Positions 26,831-34,518 of a stretch of 64,000 nucleotides of DNA are shown one piece after another. A model generated the notes under the pieces. That model searched no databases. It had not been told where the DNA came from and was given only the letters and a program-made list of their open reading frames with translations. The stretch is taken from NCBI GenBank assembly GCA_030539165.1, contig JAUNSO010000004.1:34694-98693 (forward strand). Direction: 5' to 3'. The position numbers were made by a program, and so were the translations under genes. The first letter of the stretch is position 1. Every line of letters starts with the position of its first letter. Source of the DNA: a bacterium. Its GTDB lineage: Bacteria; Bacillota; Clostridia; Lachnospirales; Lachnospiraceae.

Positions 26831-28105
26831 TTATTTTTCGCCGGACAAGACCATATCGATGATATTGGACAGTGGTTCCATGGTATTCAGTGCCTCCTCC
26901 AGTGTATTGGTCTGTGCGCCGACCTCTACGAGCAGGCTTCGTGGTCTGTAATGCATATTATAGCGGTATCCTTTCAAATAGATCTTACGGGCAAGGTTCG
27001 GATAGTATTCTGCACTCTTGAGCTGCAGCTGAAAGGCAAATGCCAGATTATCCTCTATATATGGATTGGGCAGGTATTCGATATTTCCCAGCTTTGTTGT
27101 TCTCGACAAACCGTTAAACAGCATGAACTGCGCCATCTGTTTTCCGTCGACCTCCGTCACAAGTCTGCGGTTTTCTGCCACGCCGTCTCTGTGTATGTCA
27201 ATGATGATTTCTATTCCCGGATGCTCAGTCAGGATCGCCTCCAGTGCCGGTTCTGCATTTGCATAAGCATAATCTCTGTTTTCCACATCATATCTGCCCC
27301 GATGATGCAGTACCTCATACCCTGCCTCGGTCAGCAGCTCTGTCAGTCTCGCCCCGACACCGACCACCGTCGTCATCTCATCGCCCGGAATGCTGTCCGC
27401 ATACCCCTCCTGTGAATGTGTATGATAAATCAGTATCTTAGGCCCTGACTCCTTAGTCTGCAGATCGAGATGCATATCTTTTTCCAGCATCTGAACCGCT
27501 GACAGTTGCGCGGCATCAATATTTGTCGTTTTATCAACGGTATAGAAATTCCCAAGTAAATATGTAAAATCCTGCAGATCCTCCTTGGCAAATTCTATTG
27601 CCGGCTCATTTTCCGTCTCTGTCTCATGCTCTGCATTTTCTTCTGTCATGTGATCCACAATGTCCTGTTCCGGTGTGATGATCATCGGTGTTTCTTCTGT
27701 TCTTTCTGCTTCTTCATCTGCTCCTTCATTTTGAAGAATGGCTTCATATGCATTTGCATCCTCTATCTGTGTCTCATACTCTCTTTCATCCTCCGCATAG
27801 GCTACAACAGGGACTGACTGCAGGATCACATTCATCAATGTATCTGCCGCCGTCATATGTACAGGCTGATCTGTCCCAGAGATGCTGTTTTCTTTCTCCA
27901 GCAGATACATAAATGACGGCAGGTGTGTTTTCATAATACCCTCCTGCAGCATTTCTTCCAGATAAACAGCGGGTCTGATATCCCTGATGACCACCTCTGA
28001 AAACCGAAAATCCGAAGTTTCCTGCACTGCATAAAAGCACCCTGATAAGATCAGGATGCTGAGCAAAATAATACCGATTTTCTTTTCGCGTCTATTTTGT
28101 CCCAT
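26831..28105 (-). CDS. spoIIP: Stage II sporulation protein P (SpoIIP)
   Basis: SpoIIP is the membrane-anchored amidase and endopeptidase of the SpoIIDMP engulfment complex. This 424-residue protein has an N-terminal anchor (IGIILLSILILSGCFYAV), a linker of about 100 residues rich in Glu and Thr, and the SpoIIP domain from about residue 230. Within the domain are ILIYHTHSQEGYAD, a zinc-binding type His-Glu region, then IIIDIHRDGVAENRR and SLLVEVGAQTNTLEEALN. It lies 15 bp downstream of gpr, as in many clostridia and bacilli, so the two sporulation genes form one operon. Confidence 0.95.
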   Translation of the reverse strand: MGQNRREKKIGIILLSILILSGCFYAVQETSDFRFSEVVIRDIRPAVYLEEMLQEGIMKTHLPSFMYLLEKENSISGTDQPVHMTAADTLMNVILQSVPVVAYAEDEREYETQIEDANAYEAILQNEGADEEAERTEETPMIITPEQDIVDHMTEENAEHETETENEPAIEFAKEDLQDFTYLLGNFYTVDKTTNIDAAQLSAVQMLEKDMHLDLQTKESGPKILIYHTHSQEGYADSIPGDEMTTVVGVGARLTELLTEAGYEVLHHRGRYDVENRDYAYANAEPALEAILTEHPGIEIIIDIHRDGVAENRRLVTEVDGKQMAQFMLFNGLSRTTKLGNIEYLPNPYIEDNLAFAFQLQLKSAEYYPNLARKIYLKGYRYNMHYRPRSLLVEVGAQTNTLEEALNTMEPLSNIIDMVLSGEK

Positions 28106-28120
28106 AAATGATTATATGCA

Positions 28121-28978
28121 TCAGGCAAGCGCAATATTCAAAGCTTCTGAAATCGTATATCCCAGATGCTTTACGGTCTCATCAATATTTTTCGGAGTCA
28201 TGTAGAAGTTGCCCAGTTCCCGGTTTCCCTGAAAGGCCTGTGCCGTCGCATCGCTGATGATGGTCGCCGCATCTACTACAGTCGGTACACCGATGGCGAT
28301 GACAGGAACACCAAGGCTTTCCTGTGTAATGGCATTGCGATGATTGCCCACTCCCGACCCGGGATGGATGCCTGTGTCTGTGACCTGTATCGTCCTGTTC
28401 AGGCGCTTTGTACTGCGTGCCGCCAGTGCATCGATTGCGATCACCACATCCGGGGCAGTCTCCTCTATGATTCCCTTTACGATCTCTGATGCCTCCATGC
28501 CGGTCTGTGCCATAACCCCCGGAACGATGGCGCTGATCAGATTGACCTGCTCCTTACCATAGGCTGCTTTTCCATACTCTTTAATGATATGCCGGGTGAT
28601 CATCATATTATTCACAACATTCGGCCCAAGTGCATCGGGCGTTACCTCCCGGTTGCCAAGTCCGACGATCAGTACCGCCTTTTCTTCTGCGGATTCCGGC
28701 AGCAGCGCACGTACCTGCTTTGCCAGCTCTTCCGAGATCTCGCTGTGATAATCCTCATCCGGCTCTGACATATTGGGAGCCTCCAGTGTAATGTATGTTC
28801 CCATCGGCTTTCCCAGCTCCTTCGCCCCATTTTTACTTTCAATGATCACCTTCGTGATCCGGATGCCGCTCTCCTCCTCGTAGGACTCCTCTACACGCAC
28901 ACCTCTGACATCTTCATTTTTTTCTTCTACACTCTCCTTGGCCTCCAAAGCCAGATCCGTTCGTATATGAATATCCAT
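28121..28978 (-). CDS. gpr: Spore germination protease GPR
   Basis: GPR degrades small acid-soluble spore proteins during germination. The 285-residue product contains MDIHIRTDLALEAKE at the start (the zymogen cleavage region in the family), VLIVGLGNREVTPDALGP and VVIAIDALAARSTKRLNRT, both strong A25 peptidase signatures, plus GIHPGSGVGNHRNAIT. It is divergently oriented from rpsT across a 209-bp gap. In Bacillus this gene is forespore-expressed; I could not identify a convincing SigF/SigG promoter here. Confidence 0.96.
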   Translation of the reverse strand: MDIHIRTDLALEAKESVEEKNEDVRGVRVEESYEEESGIRITKVIIESKNGAKELGKPMGTYITLEAPNMSEPDEDYHSEISEELAKQVRALLPESAEEKAVLIVGLGNREVTPDALGPNVVNNMMITRHIIKEYGKAAYGKEQVNLISAIVPGVMAQTGMEASEIVKGIIEETAPDVVIAIDALAARSTKRLNRTIQVTDTGIHPGSGVGNHRNAITQESLGVPVIAIGVPTVVDAATIISDATAQAFQGNRELGNFYMTPKNIDETVKHLGYTISEALNIALA

Positions 28979-29057
28979 GATTCTATTTCCTTTCTGTCCT
29001 GCTTGGCTGACTTTTGGCCTGCATCATCATTTTCTGCAAATTCTTCTTGATTTATAC

Positions 29058-29086
29058 TTGACAGAATCGAAAATCTCTACTAAACT
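29058..29086 (+). promoter_or_regulatory. Predicted rpsT promoter
   Basis: TTGACA, 17 bp, TAAACT, about 100 bp upstream of the rpsT start. The roughly 95-nt leader could allow autogenous control by S20. Confidence 0.7.
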
Positions 29087-29187
29087 AGACTAGTGTCCGC
29101 GTAGATACGTCCGTGTCCGGAATTCTACGTTGTTCTGATTAGGGACATACGGTAACAGTTATTTTTGCGTAATAGGAGGTGTGGGTC

Positions 29188-29451
29188 TTGGCTAATATCA
29201 AATCAGCAAAGAAGAGAATTCTCGTAAATGAGACAAAGGCTGCAAGAAACAAAGCAGAAAAGTCAAAGGTTAAAACTTATGTAAAGAAAGTTTACGCTGC
29301 AATCGAAGCAAACGATAAAGAGGCTGCAAACGCTGCATTACTGGAAGCAATCTCAGTAATCGACAAAGCGACTTCCAAGGGTGTATATCACAAAAGCACA
29401 TCCTCAAGAAAAGTTTCTCGTATGTCAAAAGCAGTTAACAAAATCGCATAA
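29188..29451 (+). CDS. rpsT: 30S ribosomal protein S20
   Basis: The 87-residue basic protein begins ANIKSAKKRILVNETKAARN and is S20 throughout; S20 binds 16S rRNA early in small-subunit assembly. The start is TTG at 29188, as in Enterobacteria and several Firmicutes, preceded by TAGGAGG at the right distance. An in-frame GTG at 29179 overlaps the RBS and is rejected. It is one of few plus-strand genes here, with its own promoter and terminator. Confidence 0.97.
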   Translation: MANIKSAKKRILVNETKAARNKAEKSKVKTYVKKVYAAIEANDKEAANAALLEAISVIDKATSKGVYHKSTSSRKVSRMSKAVNKIA

Positions 29452-29480
29452 TTGTTTAACAATATAAGAAACATATAAAA

Positions 29481-29511
29481 AGAACCTGCACCGTCATGCA
29501 GGTTCTTTTTT
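29481..29511 (+). terminator. rpsT terminator
   Basis: AGAACCTGCA and TGCAGGTTCT form a perfect 10-bp stem with a 6-nt loop, followed by a run of T. The upstream A-run makes it potentially bidirectional, so it may also serve the minus-strand GH9 gene. Confidence 0.9.
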
Positions 29512-29525
29512 GATTCAAGATTGCA

Positions 29526-31115
29526 TCATACCACCGATAGTGCCATCAATATAGCTGAATTCCAGTAAATTGTAACCTCATTTGTTGAATAGCTGTCCAG
29601 ATCATCAATATAGACTCTCGCCGGAGCAGCATCCCTCAGCTTTTCCTGCGTACATGCATCATGAAAGCCCTCGTCCGGTCCGCCGACCAGCATGCCGCAC
29701 ATCGCCTGGCGTTTTGCTGCCGATGGTCTGTGATGCGGATTCTCAGGAGATACCGTTCCCGATCCCGTCACAAAGCAGACTGCATTTGCATTTCTGCCAA
29801 GCAGATAATGCACCTGTTCTCTGGCAGCCTCCAGATATTCTGATTTTCCGGTAATACGGTACGCATCATATAAATGATATGCATTGTTTGCCACATACAT
29901 ATTGGAGCCCCATTCATACTCAGGCAGAGAAAATCCATAGGCATCCTTTCTAGCATAGCCCAACAGCATATTCGCATAGTCCACCACAGACTGTTCCAGC
30001 TGCTTGATCAGATCCTCATCCACAGGGTACTGACGTGTAGACAGATATGCAGCATTTCCGAAGGAACCTACATCTGTCCAGCCATAGCCATGTATGATAC
30101 CCTTTTTCAGCTGCCGTCTGACATCCTCGTGATATCTCTCCTCACCCGTCGTTTTGTACAGCTCCGCAGCTGCCCAGTACCGTTCATCCACATCAGAGCT
30201 GTCACAGTACTCTCCTGTCACGATATCTTTGGGATTTTTGAACCCGCCCGGCAGGAACATTCCCTGCATGGCATCATATGCCTTGATTGCTGCCCGCAGA
30301 CATCTCTTTGCAAATACTTCATCGTAGTCCATATAAAATCTGGTTGCCATCGCCATCACTGCTGCAAAGTCTGCTGTCGCTGTAATAGACGGCGGACAGA
30401 TGATCAGTTCTTCTCTTTCGTCCTCCGGCATGACCGGCAAATCCGGGAAGCCTGCACAGGTTACCTTGTGATAGACCTCGCCACTTTCAGGAATCTGCAT
30501 CTTCAGCATCCATTCCAGTTCAAAACGCACCTCACTGAGCAGATCCGGCACTGCAAGTGTACTCTCCGGAATATTCAGATCCTGTTCAAACTGAGCCGGA
30601 TCATTTTCATATGCCAAAAGCAGATCAGCCACTGCTACGGCTGCTGCTACAATATATCTTCCGTAATCACCGGCATCATGCCAGCCACCTCTGACATCCA
30701 GTGTCTGATTCGTCCCATGGATGCGTGCCGGTGTATCATGACAGCTCGGATGTGCAAATACACCTGCATACTTTTCCTGAACCTCTACACCACATCTTTG
30801 CAGATAGAAAAATCTCAGCAGATCATGTGTCACCTGATCATATACATGATCTCCGATTGCAAACGGCATGGAAGGCTTGCACCCCTCTGCCTGAATACAA
30901 TACTCACCCGGCTCTGTTACATCTGTAAAGTCGGCAATATAGTCTGTCTCTCCGGCATGTTCATTTTTTACAGGTTCTGATAATGACCCGGTGTATACTA
31001 CCTTTCCGCTTTGCAGGTTCTTTACTTCAAAGGTTTTCGGTACATTTCCACGCAGTACCGCACTTTTACGGCTTCCTGTTTTATAACCGATCTGATCGGC
31101 AATGATCTGTATCAT
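29526..31115 (-). CDS. Glycoside hydrolase family 9 enzyme without signal peptide
   Basis: GH9 enzymes cleave beta-1,4-glucans by inversion. The 529-residue protein has an N-terminal Ig-like CelD_N domain (residues 1-85, starting IQIIADQIGYKTGSRKSAVL) and an (alpha/alpha)6 catalytic domain. The base Asp pair is in GGWHDAGDYGRY near residue 145, the substrate-binding HHRPS near 460, and the acid Glu in STNEVTIYW near 515. There is no signal peptide or carbohydrate-binding module, so it is likely a cytosolic cellodextrinase or glucosidase for imported oligosaccharides. A Gfo/Idh/MocA gene lies 67 bp upstream in the same direction. Confidence 0.92.
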   Translation of the reverse strand: MIQIIADQIGYKTGSRKSAVLRGNVPKTFEVKNLQSGKVVYTGSLSEPVKNEHAGETDYIADFTDVTEPGEYCIQAEGCKPSMPFAIGDHVYDQVTHDLLRFFYLQRCGVEVQEKYAGVFAHPSCHDTPARIHGTNQTLDVRGGWHDAGDYGRYIVAAAVAVADLLLAYENDPAQFEQDLNIPESTLAVPDLLSEVRFELEWMLKMQIPESGEVYHKVTCAGFPDLPVMPEDEREELIICPPSITATADFAAVMAMATRFYMDYDEVFAKRCLRAAIKAYDAMQGMFLPGGFKNPKDIVTGEYCDSSDVDERYWAAAELYKTTGEERYHEDVRRQLKKGIIHGYGWTDVGSFGNAAYLSTRQYPVDEDLIKQLEQSVVDYANMLLGYARKDAYGFSLPEYEWGSNMYVANNAYHLYDAYRITGKSEYLEAAREQVHYLLGRNANAVCFVTGSGTVSPENPHHRPSAAKRQAMCGMLVGGPDEGFHDACTQEKLRDAAPARVYIDDLDSYSTNEVTIYWNSAILMALSVV

Positions 31116-31182
31116 GTCGTTTCCTCCTTACTGAATGCCTCCACCCAGTTTGTCTTTCATGTCTCTTGGTATTTCAGTCTTG

Positions 31183-32166
31183 CTATCTCTCAAACGGATA
31201 TACAATGCCATATTTTGCACGGATTCCATCCATGATCTTCATGACCTTGATGGTTTCGACATGCGGCATCTCCTGACACTCTTTCTTTCCTTCTTTCACT
31301 GCTTTCATGGCAGCACGCACTTCATACTCATACCCCGTGATCTGTTCAGGTGCCTGATAGGTTGCTATGATCTTACGATCCAGATCATAGATATTGATCT
31401 CTTCATAATCATTGATATTCTCGATCTGGATAAAGCCCTTGTCACCGTTGATGATACCTCTGCGGTCAGTCTGTGCATATACGGTCGTATAGAGGTTGGC
31501 CATCCTGCCATCCTGATAAGTAAACACGACTGTATCCTGTCCATCCACACCGGTTGGAGTCTTCACACACATTGCATCTGTCCTTGCAATCTGATCTCCA
31601 AATACCATCAATGCAAAATTGATCGGATACACCGTCAGATCAAGCAGTGCTCCACCTGCCAGTGCCGGATCCATGATGCGCTCAACATGATGGATCACAT
31701 ATCCCAAATTGGCTGACAGGGATGTGATCTTTCCGATCACGCCGCTTGCCACGATTTCATCAATTGTCTGTCTCATGGGCATATACCGCGTCCAGATAGC
31801 CTCTGTCAGCAATAAGCCCTTATCCTCTGCCATTTTGATCATTTCTTCTGCCTGTGCAGTATTTGCAGCAAATGCTTTCTCGCATAAAACATTCTTACCG
31901 TGTGTCAGACACAGCTTCGTATGCTCACAGTGATGTGAGTGTGGGGTCGCAACATACACAAGCTCCAGCTCCGGATCAGAAACCAGCTCTTCATAAGAGC
32001 CATAGGACTTCTCAAATCCAAAATCTGCTGCCAGCTTTGCTGCACGCGCTGCATCTCTTGCTCCGACTGCATATAACTCCACATCGTCTCCTGCTGCCTT
32101 CATTCCCCGCAACGTAGTTGCCATGGTCACTGCGATTCCGCCTGCTCCTAAAATTCCTATTTTCAT
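31183..32166 (-). CDS. Gfo/Idh/MocA family NAD(P)-dependent oxidoreductase
   Basis: A 327-residue sugar or polyol dehydrogenase-like protein. The Rossmann motif GILGAGGIAVTMA is at the N-terminus; VYVATPHSHHCEHT and GKNVLCEKAFAANTAQAEE (the conserved EKP-like Lys motif, here CEKAF) follow, and a C-terminal alpha/beta domain closes the protein. The substrate is unknown; position next to a GH9 gene suggests processing of plant-derived sugars. Its ATG overlaps the stop of the NYN-LOTUS gene (ATGA), with GGAGGG upstream. Confidence 0.92.
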   Translation of the reverse strand: MKIGILGAGGIAVTMATTLRGMKAAGDDVELYAVGARDAARAAKLAADFGFEKSYGSYEELVSDPELELVYVATPHSHHCEHTKLCLTHGKNVLCEKAFAANTAQAEEMIKMAEDKGLLLTEAIWTRYMPMRQTIDEIVASGVIGKITSLSANLGYVIHHVERIMDPALAGGALLDLTVYPINFALMVFGDQIARTDAMCVKTPTGVDGQDTVVFTYQDGRMANLYTTVYAQTDRRGIINGDKGFIQIENINDYEEINIYDLDRKIIATYQAPEQITGYEYEVRAAMKAVKEGKKECQEMPHVETIKVMKIMDGIRAKYGIVYPFER

Positions 32167-33152
32167 AACCGACCCTCCTGTTCAACGGACACTACATGGT
32201 TTTCTTTCACTGTTACAGAACTCATGTCCTCGATAAACTGCGAGAACTTGCTGTATTTATAGTCGCGGATATTGAAACCTTTATATTTCTTCTCCAGCTG
32301 ACGCTTCATCTCGCTCATATTGACCTTGCCATCCTTGCTGGCAAATACCAGATCACGTACTGTTGCCTCGATTTCACTCATTGTAATCTGACTCGTAACC
32401 GGTCTGACATTCAGTGATTTTCCCTGCTGCACCACTTCGATGCTCTTACAGCTGCGAAGGAACTGCGACAGCTGCGAATAACCATAGTTTCTGACATCAA
32501 AATCCGGATAACGGCTGTTCAGCTTGCTCCCGACCTCTCCGGCTGTCGTTACTTTGTCCTTTGCATCATTATCTGCAATGATCTTCAGGATCGTTTCCTC
32601 GATCACTTCCTTGGATGCAAAATTGCCTTTGGCAGCTCTTGCTGGGGTCTTTTCCTTGGATGCTCCTGATTTTGCCTGCCCTTCGCTCTCTGCGTCATCA
32701 TCGTCTGTATCCTCGGCTGCCAGGATCTCCAGATATTTGAACAGTGTACAGGAAGCAATAAATGCTTCATTAGTCTTCTGTTCTCCCATACCGATCACCA
32801 GCATACCTGATTCTCTGAGTCTCGAAGCCAGCCTTGTAAAATCGCTGTCGCTTGATACCAGACAGAATCCATCTACATTTCCTGAGTACAGGATGTCCAT
32901 CGCATCGATAATCATCGCTGAATCTGTTGCATTTTTCCCTTTTGTATACACATACTGCTGAATCGGTGTCAGGGAATTTTCCAGTGCCACCTTCTCCCAG
33001 CGCGGAGCCTTTTTATTCGTCCAGTCTCCATAAATTCTCTTGTAAGTAGCAACCCCGTAATTCGAGATCTCGTCCAGTATATACTTAATGTATTTTGACG
33101 ATACATTTTCCGAATCTATCAGTACCGCCAGTCTCTTTTCATTACCTTCCAT
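32163..33152 (-). CDS. NYN-domain nuclease-like protein with tandem OST-HTH/LOTUS domains
   Basis: The 329-residue protein joins a PIN-like NYN domain (residues 5-145: LAVLIDSENVSSKYI, DSAMIIDAMDILYSGNVDGF, LVSSDSDFTRLASRLRESG) to two LOTUS modules (about 185-255 and 260-325). The acidic residues of the NYN metal site are present. LOTUS domains bind RNA, including G-rich structures, so RNA cleavage or silencing is a plausible role; bacterial members are poorly characterised. A short acidic linker separates the parts. I chose ATG 33152 (TGAGGATT upstream). Its stop overlaps the next gene start by 4 bp. Confidence 0.88.
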   Translation of the reverse strand: MEGNEKRLAVLIDSENVSSKYIKYILDEISNYGVATYKRIYGDWTNKKAPRWEKVALENSLTPIQQYVYTKGKNATDSAMIIDAMDILYSGNVDGFCLVSSDSDFTRLASRLRESGMLVIGMGEQKTNEAFIASCTLFKYLEILAAEDTDDDDAESEGQAKSGASKEKTPARAAKGNFASKEVIEETILKIIADNDAKDKVTTAGEVGSKLNSRYPDFDVRNYGYSQLSQFLRSCKSIEVVQQGKSLNVRPVTSQITMSEIEATVRDLVFASKDGKVNMSEMKRQLEKKYKGFNIRDYKYSKFSQFIEDMSSVTVKENHVVSVEQEGRL

Positions 33153-33234
33153 AATAATCCTCATTTTCTTGATATTTTGTGTGATACTTTACTGGTAATT
33201 TGTGCAGTGCTTTGCAATGCACTTTAACAGTTAT

Positions 33235-33263
33235 ATCATATCATCTATTACTATTTCACACAA
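33235..33263 (-). promoter_or_regulatory. Predicted promoter of the NYN-LOTUS operon
   Basis: The minus strand reads TTGTGT, 17 bp, TATGAT. The weak -35 and strong -10 resemble the flgB promoter. The leader that follows contains an inverted repeat (GTGCATTGC, AAA, GCACTGCAC). Confidence 0.45.
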
Positions 33264-33372
33264 GTATGGAACAAATCGAGAGCGATGTTTCATAGTAACC
33301 TTTTTATGGCTTTTCCTTGGCTTTTCCTTGGCAGCTTTTTTATGACAACTTTTTATGACTTTGGGCGCCTTA

Positions 33373-33620
33373 TTGGACAAATGAAGTCCCAGATGTTTAT
33401 AGAAATTCCAAACGAAAGATAATCAGATGCATGTTAGATTGATTTTGGACAAGTCAGTCTTGGTAATGTTGATTTAACCTCCAAAGAAATGAGATAATCC
33501 TGTTTCTTTGGAATTTATACTGGAGTTGCATAAGTCCACTTGTCCAATATAGGAGAGTGCGACATTCTGCCAATGTTGTTTTGGAATTGTAGGTGCTTTA
33601 GCAGCATACTACTTGTCCAA
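33373..33620. repeat. Nested dyad box element, copy B
   Basis: The same eight-box plan as copy A, centred at 33496: GGACAA 33375-33380, TTCCAA 33406-33411, GGACAA 33447-33452, CTCCAA 33479-33484 (one mismatch), TTGGAA 33508-33513, TTGTCC 33540-33545, TTGGAA 33581-33586, TTGTCC 33613-33618. Mirror distances are 14.5, 46.5 and 87.5 bp on both sides, and 118.5/119.5 for the outermost pair. The inner stem is TCCAAAGAAA/TTTCTTTGGA. The 33153-33656 gap otherwise holds the promoter above and short repeats such as TTTTTATGGCTTTT and CCTTGGCTTTT near 33301-33335; no gene is seen. Confidence 0.88.
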
Positions 33621-33656
33621 AATTCTCACTAAACCGGAAGATACTACCATTTCAAC

Positions 33657-34337
33657 TTACTCAATCTGTAATACTCCACGGATGATCAGGCGGTGACTGC
33701 CGACAAATAACGGCGTGCAGGTGATCAAGGTCAATTCGCTTTGAGAAGCGTCCTGTGATAATACCGACACATCCTCCGGCTCTACGACAAAACTTTCTGT
33801 GACTTCATAGGTATATGTGCCATCTAACGTCTCGATCTCGACTGTATCTCCCGGCTCCATCTCATCCAATCGATTGAAAAATCTTCCGAATACATAGTTT
33901 CTGTGTCCGGCAATTGCACAATTTCCGGTCTGACCAGGCAGCGCCGTCTCCTCCATATGGCCGAGTGCACTGCTGATTACATTCGAGGATGAGCCTTCCC
34001 TGATTCCCTCCTCCAGATCAATCTTGGATATGCGGAGCACGCCAAGAACCTCGCCATTCTCAAGTGCCTTCTGGGTCTCGCTCATAGTCTGCAGCATCTC
34101 TGTATCCTGCGCCCCGTCCTGAATCCCTGTTGCGAGTTCCGCTGTCACATCCTCTGTATTGACCACAATCACACGTTCCTTCTCTTTCGCAAACTGCGAC
34201 ACTGCCATACGGCTTCTGACATAATCCGCAATATTCACAAACAAAACCGCGATCATCACTAAGCATCCCACAACGGTAAGCAGGCGGCCTAACAGCCGCC
34301 TGTAATCATTCATCTCTTCTTCTCTCTTCCCTGACAT
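33657..34337 (-). CDS. Class C/D-like sortase
   Basis: Sortases join LPXTG proteins to the cell wall or to each other. The 226-residue protein has an N-terminal anchor (LLTVVGCLVMIAVLFVNIAD) and a sortase domain with catalytic His in CAIAGHRNYVFGRFFNRLD, Cys in LTLITCTPLFVGSHR and Arg in HRLIIRG. It is directly downstream of the LPXTG adhesin and is probably its dedicated enzyme. I chose ATG 34337 (GAGG 6 nt upstream); longer in-frame starts run into the tandem repeat behind the adhesin gene, and ATG 34313 is also possible. Confidence 0.9.
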   Translation of the reverse strand: MSGKREEEMNDYRRLLGRLLTVVGCLVMIAVLFVNIADYVRSRMAVSQFAKEKERVIVVNTEDVTAELATGIQDGAQDTEMLQTMSETQKALENGEVLGVLRISKIDLEEGIREGSSSNVISSALGHMEETALPGQTGNCAIAGHRNYVFGRFFNRLDEMEPGDTVEIETLDGTYTYEVTESFVVEPEDVSVLSQDASQSELTLITCTPLFVGSHRLIIRGVLQIE

Positions 34338-34390
34338 CTTCGTCCTCATATTTCCCACCGCACTTTTGCAGCATCTTTTCTCGTAACGCC

Positions 34391-34518
34391 TGTCACTATT
34401 GTTCGTCTTCCTCGTCCTTGCGCCTGTCACTGCTGCTCGGCTACCTCATCCTTGCGTTTGTCACTGCTGCTCGTCTTCCTCGTCCCTGCGTCTGTCACTA
34501 TTACTCGTCCCTGCGTCT
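34391..34518. repeat. 34-bp tandem repeat at the adhesin 3' end
   Basis: TGTCAC recurs at 34391, 34425, 34459 and 34493, exactly 34 bp apart, marking three full units and one shortened unit. Read on the minus strand the units encode the basic-acidic tail RRRDE that ends the adhesin, followed by EDEQQ-like codons and stops. The array thus duplicates the C-terminal codons beyond the present stop. Confidence 0.85.

Noticed and set aside
28979..29057. SigF/SigG promoter for gpr
   Set aside because: A GTATA box is present but no CATNHTA-like -10 at the right distance.
29874..30980. 368-codon plus-strand open frame
   Set aside because: It lies fully antisense to the well-supported GH9 gene and has no recognisable motif or RBS.
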